Program-made: the position numbers and the translations under genes
Origin: Akkermansia muciniphila
Lineage (GTDB): Bacteria; Verrucomicrobiota; Verrucomicrobiia; Verrucomicrobiales; V1-33
Assembly: GCA_943333275.1 (NCBI GenBank)
Contig: CALQSQ010000028.1
Location: 1 to 56,711 of the forward strand
Reading direction: 5' to 3'
DNA length: 56,711 nucleotides
In this document: one piece after another, positions 53,836-56,711 of the stretch
Layout of the letters: each line of letters opens with the position of its first letter
Position numbering within the stretch: position 1 is the stretch's first letter
Notes under the pieces: generated by a model
What the model was told of the DNA's origin: nothing
The model's input: only the letters and a program-made list of their open reading frames with translations
The model's database searches: none

Positions 53836-54933
53836 CTAGTCGTTGAAGAAATGGCGGCCGGTGCGGCCGGCGATGGTGTCGTTGTCCACCTCCCAATAAA
53901 CGTCCTTGGTGATGTCCTCAACGGTTGGATAGGCGCTTTCATCGGCAAACAGCACGGAAGCCTTGGCTTCCTCCTTGGCGGCTTTGTCGATTTGTTTGTA
54001 ACGATCCTCTGTCAGCACGCCCTCCGTGTAAAGGCGGTCCCGCCACACCTTGATGGGGTCGAACTCACACTCGAAACGTTTAATTTCATCCTCGCTGCGA
54101 TACTTCTTGGCATTGGCATCGGCCACGGAATGGCCGTGATACCGATAGGTGGAAACTTCGATCACGGTGGGACGACTTTCATTGTGGGCCCGGTCGATGG
54201 CGATCTGCGTCTTGGCGCGGACTTCGTAAATGTCCCAGCCATTGATCATGTCCCAGACGATGTCGTAACCATCCGCGCGGTAAGCGAGGCAATTTTTCCA
54301 GGCGCTGGAGCGGACCTGGCTGGTGCCCATGGAGTAACCATTGTTTTCAATGACGTAAATGACCGGAAGGTCCATGAGTCCGGCCAGATTCAAGGCTTCG
54401 TGGAAGGCGCCCTGGTTTACCGCTCCATCACCCAGATAGCAGAGGCAGCAGCCCTTCTGGCCATTGATTTTCAAATGGAATGCCAGTCCTGCGCCCAAGG
54501 GGGTCTGCCCACCCACAATGCCATGGCCACCCCAGTAATTTTTCTCAGGATCAAAAAAGTGCATCGATCCACCCTTGCCCTTGGAGCAACCGGTGATCTT
54601 GCCGTAAAGTTCGGCCATGCACTCATTCATGTTCATGCCGACGCCGAGAGCGTGGGCGTGGTCACGATAGGCGGTGATGATGTGGTCATTTTGCCCCAGC
54701 AGGCTGATCTGGCCGATGGCCACGCTTTCCTGACCATTGTAGAGATGGAGAAATCCACCCATCTTGCCCTTCTGGTATTGTTCGAACGCAGCCTCCTCGA
54801 ATCTCCGCACGCGCACCATCTCCGCCAGGATGTGAATTTTCTCCTCCGTCGTCATCTTCGCGTTGATGGCGTAGGTGGCGAATTCCGTAGGGTCTGTGAC
54901 GGTGGTCGGGGTGGTTTTGGCTGAGGTGCTCAT
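53836..54933 (-). CDS. pdhA: Pyruvate dehydrogenase E1 component, alpha subunit
   Basis: A 365-residue protein; the ATG at 54933 gives the short N-terminus MSTSAKTTPTTVTDPTEF. The thiamine diphosphate motif is GDGAVNQGAFHEALNLAG ending in ENNGYSMGT, preceded by HGIVGGQTPLGAGLAFHLK. The phosphorylation-loop region YRYHGHSVADANAKKYR is present. It pairs with the beta subunit encoded downstream. A DUF6580 membrane protein gene lies 25 bp upstream on the same strand. The branched-chain or acetoin dehydrogenase E1 families are alternatives, but the sequence pattern fits PDH best. Confidence 0.95.
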   Translation of the reverse strand: MSTSAKTTPTTVTDPTEFATYAINAKMTTEEKIHILAEMVRVRRFEEAAFEQYQKGKMGGFLHLYNGQESVAIGQISLLGQNDHIITAYRDHAHALGVGMNMNECMAELYGKITGCSKGKGGSMHFFDPEKNYWGGHGIVGGQTPLGAGLAFHLKINGQKGCCLCYLGDGAVNQGAFHEALNLAGLMDLPVIYVIENNGYSMGTSQVRSSAWKNCLAYRADGYDIVWDMINGWDIYEVRAKTQIAIDRAHNESRPTVIEVSTYRYHGHSVADANAKKYRSEDEIKRFECEFDPIKVWRDRLYTEGVLTEDRYKQIDKAAKEEAKASVLFADESAYPTVEDITKDVYWEVDNDTIAGRTGRHFFND

Positions 54934-54958
54934 GGGATGGGGAAAACGAGGGAGAGGA

Positions 54959-55546
54959 TTAGGCTTCGGCAGGTTCGGTCTCGGGTTCTTCGGTAGGTTC
55001 GGATGCAGCAGGAAACAGGCCCAGGCTGAAAGCGAAAAGGGAGGTAAAGAAAAGGTCACCCCCGAGGGATTTCAGCAGGAAGACATACGTCGGCGGATAG
55101 CCAGGCAAACCGAGTGTGAGCGACTGGAACCAACCGGAGAGGGTTTTCGCATAACCGGGGTCCTGCCACCATGAAAAGCTGTTGGTCCAGAAATAAAAGA
55201 GGAGCGTCCCGGTGATGGACGCCCCTAGCAGTTTGAGCGGAGTTGGCCGTTTCCGGACGGCCCAGCCGATCGCGACAATCGCCGCGTAGGCGACGACGAG
55301 GACGATGGAGTAGCCCCAGGAAAAGAAGGGGGATTTCCCCAGCAAATAGAGGCCCAGATCCGAGAAAATTTGCGCCGCCAGCGGGACCACCAGCGCCCAC
55401 TTCCGAGGAAAGGCAGCCCCGGCACAAACCGCGAGTCCAGCCATGGGGGAAAAATTCGCCAGCGTGCGCAGAACCGAATCGTCCGCAGTGCCAACGGCAC
55501 ACCGGAAGACCACAACTGCGAAGATAACGAGGATAGCTGGTAACAT
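54959..55546 (-). CDS. DUF6580-like integral membrane protein
   Basis: A 195-residue protein with about five hydrophobic segments. It resembles the DUF6580 family: RTLANFSPMAGLAVCAGAAF near the start, VPLAAQIFSDLGLYLLG and FYFWTNSFSWWQD in the middle, and SGWFQSLTLGLPGY before the last membrane segment. The C-terminus is Glu/Pro-rich and probably cytoplasmic. Its function is unknown. It is the first gene of the unit leading into the pyruvate dehydrogenase subunits. Confidence 0.7.
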   Translation of the reverse strand: MLPAILVIFAVVVFRCAVGTADDSVLRTLANFSPMAGLAVCAGAAFPRKWALVVPLAAQIFSDLGLYLLGKSPFFSWGYSIVLVVAYAAIVAIGWAVRKRPTPLKLLGASITGTLLFYFWTNSFSWWQDPGYAKTLSGWFQSLTLGLPGYPPTYVFLLKSLGGDLFFTSLFAFSLGLFPAASEPTEEPETEPAEA

Positions 55547-55743
55547 CTTGGGGAAACGTCGCGTCGGACAATGGCGAATCTGCCACTTTTCTGCCCAAAC
55601 TGCAACGTTCTTCCACTTTAAAAAGATGCCGTCCCTTGTCCAACGGGAAAATTCCCCGAGTGTGGCATGTGCACCGCCCCCATGTCATCTTTTCGTTTTT
55701 GCCTGGAAATGGGTTCGTTTGGTAAAAAATTGGGCGTTTTCAC

Positions 55744-56655
55744 TCATGATCGATCGGAAATGTCCACGGAGAGCGGAGCGGGAAGAGCCTCGCCCCGCCG
55801 CATCCGCTGCACACGTTCCAGCTGAGCCATGGCCCGGTACATCTGGCGTTCGAGTTTCGTTTCGTAGCGCAGGATTTTATCGAGTACTTCTTCCGAAGGG
55901 AGGATCGCCGCCGCCTGCCGTGCCTGGTCGTCGTAATCCTCCTGTTCCGCGCAGCGCTCCAGATGAAGGCGCGCCGCCGCCATCTCACTTCGCAAAAAAG
56001 ACAACACCTCGTTTTTATGCCGCTCCTTTTGCCCTGCATCCAATCCCTCCGGGTGCGCGGTGGTTTCCGCAGCGAATTTTTCACACAACCCCTTCAATTT
56101 GCCCAGCAGAAAATTGGGTTTTCCGCCGAAACAGGAGGCCAGCTTTTCTAACGCAGCCTCCGTCAGCATCCCCTCCGTTTCCACGGTCTCGCGCATTTCG
56201 CGCAGCCATTCTCCCAAAACCAAATTTCCTGCGGAAGATTGCCACATCGCCTCGATGGGATCGGCGGACAGGGACCATCGGGTCATCAGTTGGAACGCTC
56301 CCATTCCCTGATGGCGCTTTCGTTCGGCACGATCCACACTGCGGGAGATTTCCCCGGATTCCGCCAGCAACGCCCGTCGCAACCTCCAGTGGGCGGTCAC
56401 GATCTGGTCCACCAACATCTCTTCGAGAGGCCCGGAAGGCTGGAATTCCTCCCAAAACCGCTGATACAGTGCGTTCAGTTCGGTTTCATTTTCCTGCAAG
56501 GCCATGCTGCGCACCAACACCTGTCTGGAAAGGATTCCATGCTTCATCGCATTCATTTTGGAAATCGCACGGCCCTGGGGCGTGCGTGGCCCGGTGGAGC
56601 TTTTCGCATTCCGCCGGTTGGCGGCAAGCTGTCTGGGTGAAGTCGGCTTTTTCAT
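55744..56655 (-). CDS. Conserved hypothetical protein with N-terminal STGPRTPQGRA motif
   Basis: A 303-residue protein starting at the ATG at 56655 (MKKPTSPRQLAANRRNAKSS); GGGAGG lies 13 bp upstream. The N-terminal block STGPRTPQGRAISKMNAMKH followed by GILSRQVL is a recognisable signature of a widespread but uncharacterised family in PVC bacteria and Acidobacteria. The remainder is helical and basic, with a region rich in Arg and Glu (WRLRRALLAESGEISRSVDR) and a C-terminal helix (RYETKLERQMYRAMAQLERV). No catalytic motif is seen. It may bind nucleic acid, which is inference from composition only. Confidence 0.65.
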   Translation of the reverse strand: MKKPTSPRQLAANRRNAKSSTGPRTPQGRAISKMNAMKHGILSRQVLVRSMALQENETELNALYQRFWEEFQPSGPLEEMLVDQIVTAHWRLRRALLAESGEISRSVDRAERKRHQGMGAFQLMTRWSLSADPIEAMWQSSAGNLVLGEWLREMRETVETEGMLTEAALEKLASCFGGKPNFLLGKLKGLCEKFAAETTAHPEGLDAGQKERHKNEVLSFLRSEMAAARLHLERCAEQEDYDDQARQAAAILPSEEVLDKILRYETKLERQMYRAMAQLERVQRMRRGEALPAPLSVDISDRS

Positions 56656-56711
56656 GAGCGTTTCAATACCTCCCACGAATGTTTTGGCTGTAATACGCAC
56701 CTTTCGAGGAA

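Noticed and set aside
53827..54924. 365-codon open frame antisense to pdhA
   Set aside because: It mirrors the pyruvate dehydrogenase alpha gene and has no family-like features.
1..56711. tRNA, rRNA or CRISPR arrays
   Set aside because: No tRNA-like T-arm/anticodon pattern, rRNA segment or regularly spaced repeat was seen by reading the intergenic regions. A covariance search would settle this.

Overview
The window reads as a GC-rich chromosomal segment from a Gram-negative member of the PVC superphylum, most likely Verrucomicrobiota (a Spartobacteria/Chthoniobacter-like lineage). This rests on many genes of the planctomycete/verrucomicrobial type: DUF1501, DUF1552, DUF1549/DUF1553, DUF1587/1592/1588/1585 and PVC-type CxxCH cytochromes. 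An outer membrane is implied by a TolC-like protein, a heptose-nucleotide enzyme and a CopB-like beta-barrel. The taxonomic call is inference; no rRNA or tRNA gene was found.

Left end (1-3432): a frameshifted IS1634-type transposase remnant cut by the window edge, a coupled pair of membrane proteins on the minus strand, then about 0.9 kb of poorly coding DNA.

3433-28065 holds secreted proteins with alkaline-phosphatase-like folds (DUF1501, four copies; the related Tat-exported DUF1552) and haem-motif proteins. 6305-10739 is a DUF1592-type cytochrome, a secreted HMA metal-binding protein and DUF1552, each overlapping the next by 4 bp. 10958-20937 is a second tightly packed unit: two tandem DUF1501 proteins, a DUF1549/DUF1553 cytochrome, a PPC-domain protein and a cytochrome/WD40 protein. 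Also present are a DUF4404 protein, an M1 metallopeptidase with HEAT repeats, and a PVC dehydrogenase-like cytochrome convergent with the fourth DUF1501. All appear exported, so the region probably builds cell-surface or periplasmic redox/hydrolytic complexes.

28135-31049 is a minus-strand copper cassette: a Cys-rich secreted protein, a multicopper oxidase fused to a CopB-like beta-barrel, and a YHS/TRASH-like lipoprotein.

31191-40690 is housekeeping and signalling: an RlmI-like methyltransferase, a degenerate receiver protein, a cutA gene broken by an apparent 1-nt deletion, a transmembrane Ser/Thr kinase, queG and dnaE. 40772-46849 (minus) is a TolC-MacA-MacB-like efflux operon followed by a glycosyltransferase and a pseudopilin-like protein.

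46980-56655 holds ppnP, an unusual RfaE2-PurN fusion, glmS, a Gly/His-rich lipoprotein, a Y-shaped inverted-repeat element, a Sua5-type gene, an operon of a DUF6580 membrane protein with both pyruvate dehydrogenase E1 subunits and an acetyltransferase, and a conserved protein of unknown role. The least ordinary items are the CopA-CopB fusion, the RfaE2-PurN fusion, the HMA protein inside a cytochrome/DUF1552 unit, the structured element at 51096-51165 and the cutA frameshift.
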